64,000 nt of DNA from Trifolium pratense (lineage: Eukaryota > Streptophyta > Magnoliopsida > Fabales > Fabaceae), in NCBI RefSeq assembly GCF_020283565.1, contig NC_060064.1:16202337-16266336 (forward strand), given 5' to 3'. The position numbers were made by a program, and so were the translations under genes. Shown piece by piece: positions 1-13,566 of this stretch; position 1 is the first letter of the stretch, and each line of letters begins with the position of its first letter. The notes under the pieces were generated by a model. That model was not told the DNA's origin, made no database searches, and saw only the letters and a program-made list of their open reading frames with translations.

Positions 1-1754
1 TCTCTCAGACTCTCACACAGTATTGTTCCAAATGGTAGAAATGAAAATAACTTAAGTTATATTTTGGAATTTTATTTGTGCACCCCCCAACTAACCAAAT
101 TTCCAAGTTAGTCTTCTCCACATCTTCTTGGCTCTTCACACCGCACTCCTCCTCCTTCGATCATCTTTAAATTACCCTTTCGTCCGACTATCTCCTTCTC
201 CGACAATCTTCTTTACCATCACGTCGTTCTCCTGGTCCAGCCATCTCATTCTCGTCCCCGTTGTCAACTTCACTTGGATATGAGAAACGAAAATAAAGTA
301 TTTGCCGTAAACAGACATTGTTTATGATTAATATTTGCATGAACTAGTTTAGAATTGGAAGTGCAGTACAAATTAATCAAACAGTCCCACAAGTAATTCT
401 AACGTTGTCCGTGTATTATTGCATGTTATAAGTTACAAACTTATATAAAAATGAACTCCAACATAAACTAAGATGATGTTGCGGGATATATAAGAAAGGA
501 TGTGAAACAAAAAGTAAGAGGTAGAAACCGCGGGACAGTGAGTTGTTGGGAGGTTCCCCCGGGTGATCCATTCGTTGCACAAACAGGTCTAGATAGAAAG
601 TGAAAAATCCCCCACTTCGAGGAGACCGTCCATTCCTTCTTGGAGAGGGGTTCAGGCGCATCAACTTCGGGGGAGGACTCGGGCTACTGGCTGCTGGAAT
701 AGTTTGAGTGTGTCCTGTTGGAACTGATGCCTGATTCATCAGCATCCTCTGTCAATGGGTCGACCGCCCTCCCACATAGAGGCAGTCGACTCTGCCCAAA
801 CTTCTGTAGATCCTAATTTGGATCCAGAAGAACTGATGAAAAAAAAAGTCACATCTTGGAAGTTTAAACTCCAAGTCTGACACTGCTAACTGAAGAACAG
901 ATACATTTATTTAACTATATTATATAACTACACCAATTAACATATTTGAATAAGATTTTTCACTCCCTTTGATAAACAGAATTATATTTCCTTATAAATA
1001 GTATTATAGATTTATTTGTAGTGTTGTTATCCTGAATCTTACTTGAAAAGACTTGTTGATTTTTGGGAGACTTCTGTCGAGGCGAACCCTTAAGATTGTG
1101 CCTCTGTATGCCTCAACGCTACTTTGTTATTCATGTTTTTTGTGATTACAATGTTTGCGATTTTGTTATTCATTGAATAGTTTAAAGAGTTTAGCTTCTA
1201 TATTTACCTCGACAATTCTTAACTCAGTTCAAAATCTGCAATTCAATTTCCAAATCTAGTTTTCGACGAAGCACACAATAAGAAAACCAGAAACAAAGCA
1301 CCACATTTATATAATTCACAGCTACAAATAACCAAACAAACAAATTTTCATTCTTTAAATTGAGATTCATTCACAGTATAACAAGCAATACATATACACC
1401 CTCCACCTATAACCAATAGCAACAAAGAAAATGAAAACCACACCTTTAAAATACAAACATGACGAAATGAAAGAATAGAACTTGTCCACCGTCTTTGTTG
1501 CTAAAACAATATGTGAACATTACAAGAGGAAGAGACAACAATTTAAACAGACAAACTATAAATCAATCTCCACACTAACCACAACTACTTCCATTATAGG
1601 CCAAAACCAAAGTGTTATGCATAGAAATCCAAGTATGGTATATACCAAAAACAACCACACTATTCAACAGATAACTGCATTTCAAGACAACTCAAGAAAG
1701 GTATACTCAGAATGCGCATAAGCAGCATGTGTCACTCATCGCATGTCTCAGTGG
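1..1754. other. Gene-poor flank with a coding-like scrap
   Basis: I see no gene I can support here. A pyrimidine-rich stretch at about 60-260 and a GC-richer stretch at about 530-840 stand out from the AT-rich background. On the minus strand, 530-840 reads as protein-like segments in more than one frame, including a Ser/Pro-rich run. Stops interrupt it and I recognise no family, so it could be a decayed exon or chance. The 3'UTR of the minus-strand villin gene probably occupies part of the stretch just below 1755. Confidence 0.4.
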
Positions 1755-4700
1755 CTAGAACAAATCAAATTTTCTTTTCAGCATGTCTTGCTTCCATTTT
1801 GGTAACTTATTGAATGCTTCTTTTGTCATTGCAAATACAGTTTCAAACTCTTGGTCCGACAGATAAGCCTAAACAACATCAATAGAGAAGAAAAAGGAAA
1901 AACATGTTAATATCACAACATAGCCTTGAATTAATTAATGGTACAATCATGTGATATGTACATCCCTTGAGAATTTCAAATATTACATATTAAATAACTC
2001 AGTTACGTGCAAAAATAGACTAACCTCCCTGCGTTGAAGATCAACCCCAGATAGATGACTCCCAGATTTAGCTTTTAATTGCTCATAACTGAAGACACGT
2101 TGACTATTTTGACTATCATTGCCATCCTCCACATTTTCTTGTTTTGATTCCGAATTTCCATTGCTACCAGTTTCAGAAGCAGGTTCCTCGGTCTCCTTGG
2201 TTTCGGTAACTTCTTCACGACCTTCCGATTCAGAAGGGACACTTTCACTTTTAGCATCTGCAGCAAGAACTCAAACTTATCAAATGATCAAAAACAACAT
2301 GTTTGGTTTGTAGAAAACAAGAGCTATATTTCTCACCAAAAGTGCTACTTTCCACAACAGGACTACTGGTTGCCACAGGAGAACTGTCAGGTGAATGTGT
2401 CTTCTTTTCAGCAGTGAGAACATTAGAAAGAGCAGCAACTGCTGCTGCTCTTTGTGATCCTTGCCCTCTTGGAGATTTTCTAGGTGTAACAGGTTTAGTT
2501 GCAGATGATGAACTAAATGCAGAGTTTAAGGCAGCTAAAGCTTCAGCCCTTTGCCTATGTCCTCCTTGATTTAGGCTATTCAATTTATCCTGTATCAGTA
2601 AGAGTCGAAAATATTAGAAGGAACTGTTTTTAGCTATTACTTATGGTCCAATTAAATGTTATAATGTCATTTAAAACTCGGTGCTTCTGTAGCTTTCTAG
2701 GCTTTAACTCATGTATGACATTTACACAAAATTTTCAAATATCCAAGATTTAGTTTGGTTAACTGTTGGAGGGTGTTCCGAAACATGTTCAATAGCAACA
2801 CAACAAAATTGTTTTTGTAAAAGTAGAAGGTATGTTTGTGTCAATTAAACAGAACTAAGGAGAGATTAGTGCAATTTGTTGCAACAAATAAGGGCAGTGA
2901 TTCTGGTGAGTATTCATTTAAAAAATAGATAGGGGATGTGTATGCTATAGGGGAGGTGAGTGAAACTCTCCCACAAAAATGAATACAATATGTATTTGGT
3001 TGAACATCTCGTATTAACACATGCCCTCTTATCGCATCAGGAGATTCTGTTGTTGGTTTAATGGTCACCGACTGTAAAATAAAGAAAAGGATAGCAAGCC
3101 ATCGATAAACAAGTTGCCATACCGCACTGGGTGGTGTCTCAGGAGATGAATTGAATGCATTATTTAAAGCAGCCAAAGCTTCTGCTCTTTGTCTTGGTCC
3201 CCCTTGACTTGAACCATTATTAGATTTTTCCTGTCAACAGATTCAGTAAAGCCCGGTTAAGCATATAGAGCTACAAACAAGAAACCATTTAAATGAGAAA
3301 TAAGAATCATATAACCAAATGAATTAAATGCCTCTTAAATTACACCAAATGAATTAAAGAAAAACAGGATTAACATATAACCCATAATGTAGAAAGAATC
3401 AAAACTCTATGTTTTAGTACGAAATAGAAAAAGGAGGCCTTTCTGTAAGTAATTCAACATTATGCAGCATAGTCATATTTATATTATATTCACAGATGTT
3501 GATATTCTTACCAGATTTACTTAACTTTATTTTTGGCAAAATCATTATATTATACTGTAGAAGAGAAACAGAAAAGGTAGGTTTACAAATAAAAAATTAA
3601 TCATCAACAAAAGATCAGGCCACAAGGCATACTGTTTTCTATCAAAATTATATGTTAGGGTTATACCTCTACAGAATGACCAATTCCAAATAGTAAGGCC
3701 ATCTTTTTCATGAATGAGTTCCCTTGAACCTGCATTTTATCACAAAGAAATTGATGAGTAATGAGCATGCAATAAATTAATGTCCTTTTCGGTTTAAAGA
3801 AATATATTTTATTTCCGTTTTTTCAATTCACTAATAACCTACAAAATGTCATCTTGTTTTCACTTTGTTTCTTGTTATCAAAGATTTAAACAGGAAATGG
3901 AGAAAATAATTGATCCTTATAACATCTGATACACTTTGAATATGTAAATATACTAATATCACTTGAGCTTCAATAGTTTTTTTAAAAAAAAAACAGAAAC
4001 TATGTTACAAAACTTCAAAATTGTTATCATCTCTATATTTGTCGACAATATGTTTTTGCTAAACCTACCACTTAACCATGAATTATACTGTTTTGAACCA
4101 AACACGGACAAACGGAAAAGGGATCTCCTTGATGTCAGTTTAAGTACATACCGTAGCTTTTGCATGATCCCAAGAAAAGTATGTTGTGAAAAAGCAAGGT
4201 TCATTCCCTTCTGTTACTTTATATAGTGGTACATGAGGAGATAGTCCCTCCAGAGATCCAGCCTTTTCTATGTATTTCTGTGGGAAATTTTTCCAATAAA
4301 CAATCAAGTAATTTCTTTAGTAGCTTGTTTTTACGAAACAGAATTACAGATAGTAGTAACAAAAGCTCTGATCTGTTGAGCATTCTTACCTGGGCAATTT
4401 CAAAAGCATTTTGCTTTTCTTTAGCGTCCACATTCTGACCGATCCAAACAAACACTTCTGCATGTGTGTCAAGAATGAGGATATCTTCTGTTAACAGATC
4501 ATCCTGGCCAAAGTTGAAAATCTCTTCTTCCTGACAAGTAAAATTATAAAAATAGATTTAAAAGATATGAAGAATTCCAAAGTTATTGACTCACTGCTGA
4601 CAAATTTCCTAGCAATAGTGTGAAAATTTAAAAATGAAATTGTTGTCACAAACTCACCTGTAACTTTCCCGCTACATCCATATTGCAAAGAGATACACAA

Positions 4701-7700
4701 AATTAATAAAGGTCAGAATAACATTCATATATCATTAAATAAAGATACTATTTTATAACAGTTATGCAGATAAGTAAAATCACAAGAAATATTACCTTTA
4801 TTAAATGATAAAGTGAACAAATGTGGGTCTCTGACAATGTCATTAGTGACTTTTTTGCTAGTGATACTTTGTTTTCCTCCAACTGCAAACCAAAAAGCTG
4901 AGGTTTCTGTTCCTTCTTTTGCATGCTTTAAAGCAACTCCTGGCTGCACATGGATGTGTAACATGTCAACAAATAGAGAAATATTATTTGGACGACAAAT
5001 TTGTTGTCCAACACTGTATATATGTTGAGATACAATCTGAGCTTTATATTACTTTTTTTAACGCTCCAAGTCGCATCAACAGTTATAATTTATAAATGGT
5101 GTATTTTTATACGATGCCGAAATACAGTGTTGGATTTTTAAGTTCAAATAATATCATAACCCATTTGGAAGTATAACGAAAGACAAAAGAAATATGAAAA
5201 TTATTTCCATGTGTTTACTAAGTTTTCATGCAAAGAAGTTGAACTTCTTCCCGGAGAAGTAAAGTTGCACCAGTCAGCTAGACATTATAAACTCGGTGCT
5301 TGAATTACATAAGATGAGACAACTGGGTTGTGTTTTTATTTGATAGTGGTTGAAAAATTTAGTGGATGACCTAAAATTCACGACTTCTTCAATAATATTA
5401 GTAGAAAAAGGTGAAAATAAAAGGAAAGGATGAAAAGTCCTACAAGACAGAAAGGAAAAACATGTAAGCTACCCTTAAAAATTCAGCAACTGTTGCTGCA
5501 AGTTGATGCTGCTCAATGGAAGATTGATTGCCATGCCAATTAAAAACTGTTGAGCCAGATTGCAGAAGAAAACACTCGGTAGAATTCAACGAAGATGCTA
5601 CCTGAATAATAAAAGCATAACTTTGGTCAAGTAGTAGAGAAAGGAGCCATAGCCACATAACAAAGGTGGGTAAAAGTGAATAATATAATGGGTACTTACT
5701 GCATTAACTTGCATTGTTTTATTATTGTGAATGGATGTTCCAGAAATCCTAATAAGAGCAATACCCTCTGCTGTGTATGTCTCATCTGACAAACCTTTAT
5801 CTGCAATTAATTTTTTGTAGCCAGAGCTCACACCACCCTGGAAAAACACAAGTCATCTAAATTAGTGAACTTCAAACAATATGTACATGTTACTTGTTGG
5901 GTACGGTTCAGGGGTAATCTTGTAAACTGGACCGTAATATTTAAAACACAAGGTGTAATCTATAACCCTAAGCTTGAATAATTGAAAATCACTAAATCCA
6001 CTTTGCAGTCAGAGACGTATGCACAATCAGCAGAACTATGTGATCAAATCTTGTGTTCTCTATTTGTGTTTTTCGTATTTATTTCTTTTGAACCAGGGTT
6101 TCTGTTCTAACATAACTCAAAATAACATTGGATTTTGCAAATGATACCTTGAGGACCACCATAGGTTGGAAAAGGGCAACAAACTGTGGTGATTCTTTAC
6201 CATCAAATATGCGTCCCTGAAAGAAAACACAATAATTATACACAGTTTCCAAGTTACACACCCAATTTGAAACTCACATTACAGTACCTGAACAGGTCTA
6301 CCCTTTAGTGAGTTGGACATTGTAGTTGCCAACCGAGTAGCCATCTTCTGGTCCTCCTGTAAAAAGAAGCATAACCAAGTCAACTTGTATATATTACATC
6401 CGTCCTAAATATAGGACTCTCTTGAGATTTTTCCCCGTCTCATTTCAAATTTCCAACTGCATTAATTTTTTCTATACCAACATACACCTGTCCTTAGGAG
6501 TAGGACATTGGTTAAAGAACAAATATAGAAATTGTGTTGGAAATAGTGTGTGTAACTTTTTAGTAATTTGAAAATTGATGTTTCCAATACAAAACTTCTA
6601 CCTTTGGCTTCCTTAACAAGTGCCCTAAGGGCACTTGTTAGCATAACCCATAAAACAATACCAATTGTCAATAAATTTAATAATTCTACCAACTTTCTTA
6701 ATTTATGTGGTTTAGTCAACATGGTCCTATATTAGGAACAAAGGTAGTAGTCATAAATACATGAAAATTAAAGCAACCAAAACGATTAGCAACAGAAGTT
6801 ATGAAAATTCAAGGAATTTCCATGTATTTTTATGTTGCATTACCTCAATGCTGTCTTTTCCAAACCAAGAGCACAAGAAGTAGTCTTCCTTCCTCTCACC
6901 AGAGTGATAAGTGTACAACACTATGTAACAATCTCCACCATAAAATTTACCAATATCCTCCTTAGGTAATGGAGTCTTAGCACTTCCATTGATTATCCAT
7001 ACCTGGAAACATTATATAGTATTATACATTGATTGGTATTATTTCATTCAAACCAAGAAACTAATTATTTATTTAATTTTCTCTGGTAAAATCACCTCCA
7101 ATTTTCCACCTCCTTCAAGCAAAGGTGGAATTTCCTCATTAACTGGGACACTCTTTGCCGCTCCCTTGACACCGATACCTTGTTGCTTCAGCAAAGCTGG
7201 GAGTACAAAAATATACAGACCAAGTTACACTAGAGGTTTTAAAAAAAGGTCTGCGGTTGCAACACGACATCAAAATTTTTGATGTCTTTGCAACAGCAAT
7301 TATGGCAACATTAGCTGCATTTGATGCAATTTTTCACAAGACCATAACGGTTACTGTAACCACAATCTTATCTAAAAACCATTAAGGTCCTGTTTGGATA
7401 AACAGTTTAACTTGTTGTTTATAGCATAAACGGCTATCATGATAAGCACTTAAGTATAACTTATTTTTATAACAAAAAAAGTTAAATTATTTTCATATAA
7501 GCTATAAGCTGTTTCATAAACTATCTTGGGGAGCATATGCAAATAAGTTGAAAACAGCTTATGAACATGTCATAAGTTGTTTTCACATGTCAGTAAATAC
7601 GCTCAAATAAATCAATCCAAACAGACCCTAAAAGTAAGAAGAAACTGTTCGCACCTGCAACTTTTCCTCTTCCTTCCTCAGCACCAGCAGTAGAAGCAGA

Positions 7701-10700
7701 GCCAGATGGCCAAGAATCAAAATTGGATTTAAATGAATGTGTCTCATAACCTTGAATAACCCTTGTTATTCTTGTAGCTTTTGGCCTTTTTTGACTTGCA
7801 ACAAAGTCCTGAACAAGCACTTAAAATCAATGACTCTACTTTTAATCATTCATGCTAAGAAGAAATAGATTCTGCAATGGAATTACCTCAGCAGCTTGAC
7901 ATGCTGCTTTTCTTTCATCAACTTGTGTTACACGGCCAACCCAGACAAATATCTCAGCACCACAGTCCAATAAATAGCATTTGCTGTTCTCCAACAGTGA
8001 CTTAGAAAGTTCACCTTCCACTGACTTGACCTCACCATCAGCAATACTGCAAACACATTCTCATAATCATGATTCACATATCCTCTAATCAAGAAAGATA
8101 AATGCATAATGAACATATCATAAGAGCTATGAAGCACGGATGCAGACATGGACACCGGACACGACACTGACACAAAACATCGACACCGATAAAAATGTAA
8201 GAAAAAGACACAATTCAATGTAATCATAAATGTAGGTGTCGGTCACCGACACATCTGACAACGGGACACGCCTAATCCGAGGAGTGTTTGTGCTTAATAG
8301 GATAAGAGAGACAAAAATAAAACATAAACTTCAAACGTGTATTATAATACCTCTAAAAGTATTAAGCTTAAGTAGAGAAAAATGTGGAAAAAGAAAGACA
8401 CCTTCTGCTTCAATGGAATGAGAAAAATTCAAAAACCCTAATTAATTAATAGCTTATCAAAATCTCCTTATACATCTATGAAACACCCTAGCCTGTTCGT
8501 TCGTAATTGTATGAGCTTCTCTTCGGACAGGATGCTGTTGAAGCGGTAAAACCCGGTGGAATCCGGTCCGAAGTGGTGAAACCCGTCAGAGCCGGAGGTT
8601 TATTTGAGAGACCCGGTTACTCGACCGGTTCAACCGTCCGGTGTCAGGGTAGTTAAATTTTCGAGAAAAATGCACGAATACGACGACGTTTGAGGACTTT
8701 GATAGTCGAGTATAAGAACTCGCAAGACGAGAACATACTCACAGTAAGTTATGGATTTAGAACATAGTGTCATAGTGTTCATGTTTGTTTCATTTCTTTG
8801 ATTTTCCCCTCAAACTGAGTTAATGTGATTTGAAATTTGTGTTATCTCTCTCTACAACTTATTGTGCGCATTTACTGTACTTCATCACGTGCTTTCCCTT
8901 GGTGCGTTTCTATCCGTGTCCAGTTTTTTTTCCAACCAACCGCACGTTTGGTGAGACCCTTTCCCAACAATCACCACATCCACCTTGGGATTCCTCCCAT
9001 CTTTGCTATAGTCACCTCCAGCCATGCGACAACTTCACGGCCGCAGGTTCTGACTTTGCCACAAAGAAACTTAGATGTTGTGAATTTTTTTTATTAGTGA
9101 CTAGGTCATGGTGTACTAGTAGCACACTAGTTCAACCGTTAGACCAATGCAGGTCCGATTTTAATATGGTTGCCCAAATGTACATATCTCCAAACAAACA
9201 TTCACTGTCTAAAATGCAAAAATAAATCAAATTTGAAAGTATTGTAAGAAAAAGGAGAAAAGGGAGGATAGTATGAAATTCACAAAGTAGAGAAATACAT
9301 TCATACAGTTAGTGTTGACCCAACAAATTCTTCCATCATGGATTTACCTTAAAGTTAGATAGATTATCTTTTCAAAACAAGTGATTTGGGAATGAAGGTG
9401 TAGAGGGTAGGGGAGTGACCAAGATGAAATCAACATACCTATATAGTTTAGCAGGAGTTGTCTCTGGAACAATATCATCTTCACTGATTACTTTCTTTCC
9501 AATGGGAGCAAAACCACCAAAGAGGACCCAAAATTCACCTGAGTCTGACTCAGTATCCAACTTTCCATCATCTGCAATGTGGAATACATTTTTTAGTTTC
9601 AAACAACTCAAAATACATAACTGAAGAACAAACATACAAAATTATATAATAAACTTTTCAGCGACTGATAGGAAAATATGCGCCTTGTGTCCTTACCAAC
9701 AATTGCAACATTGGATGTCCCTTCATGATACTTTTCCTTCAACAACTGAATAACTTCTAAAGCCTTGGCTCTTTCTTGAATATTGGAATTTGCTCCATTG
9801 AATTGATAAATCTTATCCTTAGTGTCTAAGATGAATACATCATCATGATTCAGCGAAGAACGTGCAAAAGGGACCTGCGTAACAATGATGTAAAATCACA
9901 TTTGTAGCCAATGAATGTGCACTGAATTCAAGAAGTTAATAAATAGAGAACACCATACCTGTTTTATTCTAACAACTCGTTTTCCTTTGCATACATACAA
10001 ACGTGTTTCAAACACCTCCTCTTCTGGTTTTTTGAAACCAGATGCAACACCTCCTTCTAATGGTATAATACATGGCTTAAAGTATGACAAAAACTTGTCA
10101 GATTCATGCCCTTGGATTTCCCTATGCTGCACTGCACGTCCACCAAGGGATGCATCAAGTTCAATAGTTTTAATGGCTGCAGTTCCAGCCTCATCCTACA
10201 AGGAAAAATCCAACAATCAATAGGGATTACTCTTACAAGGTTCAACATTTTAGTAAATCCCTTACTTCGTGGGAAGAAAAAGATGAATAAGACAAGAGTC
10301 AAGCTGAGATAGGGTAGGTTGAAGTCAAAACTAACCTGACTTGTATCCTTTCCAATCCAGAAGTGAATATCATACAAATAACTGCCTCCTTTGCCTTGTG
10401 TTGTCTGCACATGAAATAATTAACACTTTTCCATGATAAAGTCAAAGCTACTTTGTCTATTATGCTGGTTATTTGCTTTGATCTATTATAGCCTAAACAG
10501 AACAAAGATTAACTGATTCCAGAACATATACTTTCTGGTATCTAATATTGGATATAGTGCACACCTGCAAGATGATGTAAGAATCTCCCATGTAGAATTT
10601 CCCATAATCAGATTTCGGAAATGGAACTGGCTGAAAATTCTCAATCCTCCATATTTCAGTCCCTCTATAAAGAAGTTAAGTCTAAAACCATTCAAGTAGA

Positions 10701-10939
10701 GAACATATCAAACATATAACAATAGAACTAGGAACAAAAATGCTGATAGCTAAGTGTATCATTTGGCCTATAGAAAACATATTAAACATATAACATTTTT
10801 ACTTGATCCCTATAGAAAAAATTTAATGAAGAAATTTTGATTTTCACGTGTTATTTTATAAATCGCCCTTGTATTAAGGATACACTTTTTGGCCTACTCC
10901 TTGGAATGCTGGTTCCAACACTTTTGTAGAGCTAGACAT
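1755..10939 (-). CDS. VLN: Villin (VLN2/VLN3-type actin-bundling protein), 23 coding exons
   Basis: Exons (minus strand, high to low): 10939-10884, 10664-10565, 10404-10336, 10195-9959, 9874-9697, 9571-9439, 8046-7887, 7808-7655, 7196-7096, 7002-6844, 6356-6288, 6216-6148, 5837-5700, 5601-5473, 4943-4796, 4671-4658, 4530-4390, 4277-4152, 3729-3667, 3230-3123, 2589-2337, 2257-2025, 1868-1755. They total 2952 nt, 983 aa, with GT-AG borders and consistent phases. The start [20 protein letters not shown] is the VLN2/VLN3-type N-terminus, unlike the VLN4/5 type. Six gelsolin-like domains span roughly residues 1-740. A Ser/Glu-rich linker follows, with repeated [11 protein letters not shown] motifs at about 761 and 796. 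The villin headpiece is about 924-983 and ends in [13 protein letters not shown]. Known family role: cytoplasmic F-actin binding, bundling, capping and Ca2+-regulated severing. Length fits Arabidopsis VLN2/3. Exon 16 is only 14 nt. Confidence 0.96.
6397..6747. mobile_element. Stowaway-like MITE in villin intron 10
   Basis: The inverted ends read CATCCGTCCTAAATATAGGAC on the left and the reverse of GTCCTATATTAGGAACAAAGGTAG on the right. TA dinucleotides flank both sides (6395-6396 and 6748-6749). The 351-bp size and TA target duplication fit the Tc1/mariner-type Stowaway MITEs. It lies wholly inside the intron between the exons ending at 6844 and starting at 6356. No coding capacity. Confidence 0.75.
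7386..7628. mobile_element. PIF/Harbinger (Tourist)-like MITE in villin intron 8
   Basis: The ends are GGTCCTGTTTGGAT and ATCCAAACAGACCC in inverted orientation, flanked by TAA on both sides (7383-7385 and 7629-7631). The 3-bp TAA duplication and 243-bp length fit Tourist-like MITEs. The right end is only 26 bp from the exon boundary at 7655, so it forms the first part of the intron after exon 8. Confidence 0.75.
8050..9430. repeat. Repeat-derived DNA filling villin intron 6
   Basis: This intron is far longer than most others in the gene. It contains GC-richer blocks unlike the flanking introns: ACACCGACAC-type repeats at about 8130-8275 and a block rich in CCGGT motifs at about 8530-8650 (including GACCGGTTCAACCGTCCGG). 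These look like pieces of inserted elements, but I could not define termini or target duplications. Confidence 0.4.
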
Positions 10940-12662
10940 GGCTGAAACTTCCTTCTAAAATACTGTTTTTTCAGCAAAAACTGTAGAAATTCCAGAGTGA
11001 ATGAGAAGAAACAGAGTTAAGAAAGTCTTAGCAAGAGAAAATCATACATCACTTTGTAAATAAAATAACTGAATAACCTCTGACTCCACCATATCATTTG
11101 CAAAACATGAACCATCATCATAAATATCAAGAAAAATGTATTTTTTTAGAAGATGACAACCACAAAAACTGTAAACATTTATCTATAAAATGAATATGAG
11201 AGTCTTATACTTTCAATTTATAATATGGTTTATTGGTTTTTAAACTTGCATCATGCTAACTAACTTCAAGACTACTGTTGTATTAAGGCTTTAGCCTGCA
11301 TTCTATCTGGCATCATGATGCAGTCCAATAACACACTTTCCTAAAAGCTCAACAACCTATTAGGTGAAAACTCGAAAATGATTTTATATACAATATGCCA
11401 CCTCACGCAGAATCCCCTTCAGTAATTTTCAGAAGCAGTTACAAGCAAAATATGTCATTAGACTCGGGAAACTTTCAGTAAGTTTTACACTTTCCAAAAC
11501 TTCTCTTTTCAACTACAATTCTGATTAGTCTCCTTTCTCAATTTCAATTCGCAGTCACAAACCATATCATGATTAATGGTACTGGATCCTCAACTACAAG
11601 CATAGAAATTTATGTTTCTTAATCCTATATTCTTTCTCTTTCTGCTACATTACCAAATATGCATTAGAATACTCCATAGTTGCATTTCTTTTTTGTTTTA
11701 CATACTGACAGTACTTCTTTCGGGGATGATATTCGTTCTCCTCATAAAGCGCCCAACATCTGGTTTCTCTCTATTTTATAAGAATATCATTCAAGCAGTC
11801 CTTGTAAATTTTTAACATGTACAAGTGAACTGCATCTCTTTTTTCCTGTATAGAACTACAATGTACACATTTTTTCTACAATCTATCTATCATCCATGCG
11901 AAATTCCAAATTTCTCAGTTCTCTGATTAGGTGGATATTGCTAATAGGAAATAGCATAACCAGATTGATAATATCTGCATATAAATTCCTGCAAAGAGTT
12001 CATCAAATAATTGCTCATCCACTAAAATGTCCTCAATCCAAGCCTAACAGGTTTTAGGTTCAAAAATTCGATTTTCTTCCATACCTATCTAAGAGTAACT
12101 ATCTATGATTGTGATTTTGTGATGGTGATGCACTGGAAAAGAGCTATGCCCTAATCCTTGATCTGAGTTTAGCAATCAAACACTAAGAACTGTCATAAAG
12201 ACGAAAAACATGAAGAAATTGAAACTATAACATAGATGATCAATAAAGTAATCAACTTGATTTGTTGGTTGAAAGTTGAATACTAAGATCTAATCGCCCC
12301 TCTTTTCTGTTTACCAGTTAGACATTTCTCTCTCAAATTACAAAAAATGACAATTGATCAAAACTTGGCTAACAAAAATAAAATGCAAATCATAACAAAT
12401 GTATAACGTAATGAAATCACAAAAAAGAAACTAACATAAGAATCAGATAGAAATAGATCAACAAGCATCATAATGATCACAAAATTGAAAAGCCAAAACA
12501 AGAAAAACCCATCAAAATTACCAAAATCTGAGGCCAACCCAGATCAATGATCACAATAATGAATCAGAAAAACATGAACTTGAGATCAAAGATTATACAG
12601 AACATAGTGATACTCATATGAGATGAAAAAAGGGTAGAATTATCAGAGAGAAATGGAGATAC

Positions 12663-12850
12663 CTGAGATCTCAGGGTGTGATGGTGATGATGAGGGGGTG
12701 TGTGTGAGAGAGAGAGATAATAAGAAAAAGGTTATGGGGGAGGACAAGGTTGCAGAGCTGGCAAGAGAGAGAGAGAGAGAGAGATACTTTGTTGAAAAGA
12801 GAGAGGAAAAAAAGTGAATTATTGCTGTTTTTGTGAGTGTTTTTTTTTTT
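12663..12850 (-). other. Villin 5'UTR exon and leader intron donor
   Basis: On the minus strand a pyrimidine-rich leader ends in CTCAG followed by a GTATCT donor at 12662/12661. The first coding exon, at 10941, has an acceptor two bases before the ATG (TTTCAG-CC-ATG). This implies a non-coding first exon and a leader intron of about 1.7 kb, as is usual in plant villin genes. The upper limit (transcription start) is only estimated. Confidence 0.6.
12764..12784. repeat. (GA)n/(CT)n tract in the villin leader
   Basis: A run of GA dinucleotides (CT on the villin sense strand) lies within the presumed leader or core promoter. CT-rich tracts are common around plant transcription starts. A regulatory role is inference. 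Confidence 0.6.
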
Positions 12851-13438
12851 TTTTGGTATCTCTCTCCAACTTTTTTAGGCTTTTGAGATTTGCAATTTCA
12901 GAGAATTGCAGAGACAAAGGTATGAATGAATTATGACGATGATGATGCTAAAGATGCTCAAACAATTACAATGGAGAAAAAAGAACAAATTTTATTGAAT
13001 AAAAAGAAGAAAAAAACAATGAGCATGAGGTTTATTTTATTAAATTTTTTTTTTTTTTAACCGAAATTTATATTGTTGTTGTTTTTTATTACCATAATAA
13101 TAATAATAACATAAAGACAAATGAAAGAAAGTCGTTATTTTAAGGTAAGAAAGATCCGAACAGTGTGCAAACCGTCCATTTTACAATATTAAGGATATTC
13201 TATTCTTCTCTTTTGGATTTCATATTTTACCACTCACTCTCACTCATTCACTATATCTATCTATTATTCTTCCATATAATAGTATCAAATAGAGACATAC
13301 CTTGATTTATCTAATAAGTTAGGCTTAGCCAACATGGTGTTGTCTAGGTTGGCAAATATCATTTCACTTAGTTATAGTTCAATTCCTAATGATGATAGTC
13401 CCTATTTTTTTCAATTATGTTGTATTGTCTAATAAATA

Positions 13439-13566
13439 CTATCTCTGGTTTAAATAGGAAATAACTGAATTAATAAAAATTAATATATATATTTGATTCA
13501 TAATATAGTTTAGATACATTAATTTTTATTCACTCAGTTATCTCTTATAAAAAAGATAGGATAGAG
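13439..13566. mobile_element. Stowaway-like MITE, 128 bp
   Basis: The left end starts CTATCTCTGG and the right end finishes CCTATC-like on the opposite strand (GGATAGAG). TA flanks both sides (13437-13438 and 13567-13568). The inner parts form a long imperfect inverted repeat around AATAACTGAATTAATAAAAATTAAT. It is non-coding. Confidence 0.65.

Noticed and set aside
416..745. 109-residue Pro/Ser-rich open frame on the minus strand
   Set aside because: No recognised family, no splice context, and other frames over the same bases look equally protein-like. At most a relic.
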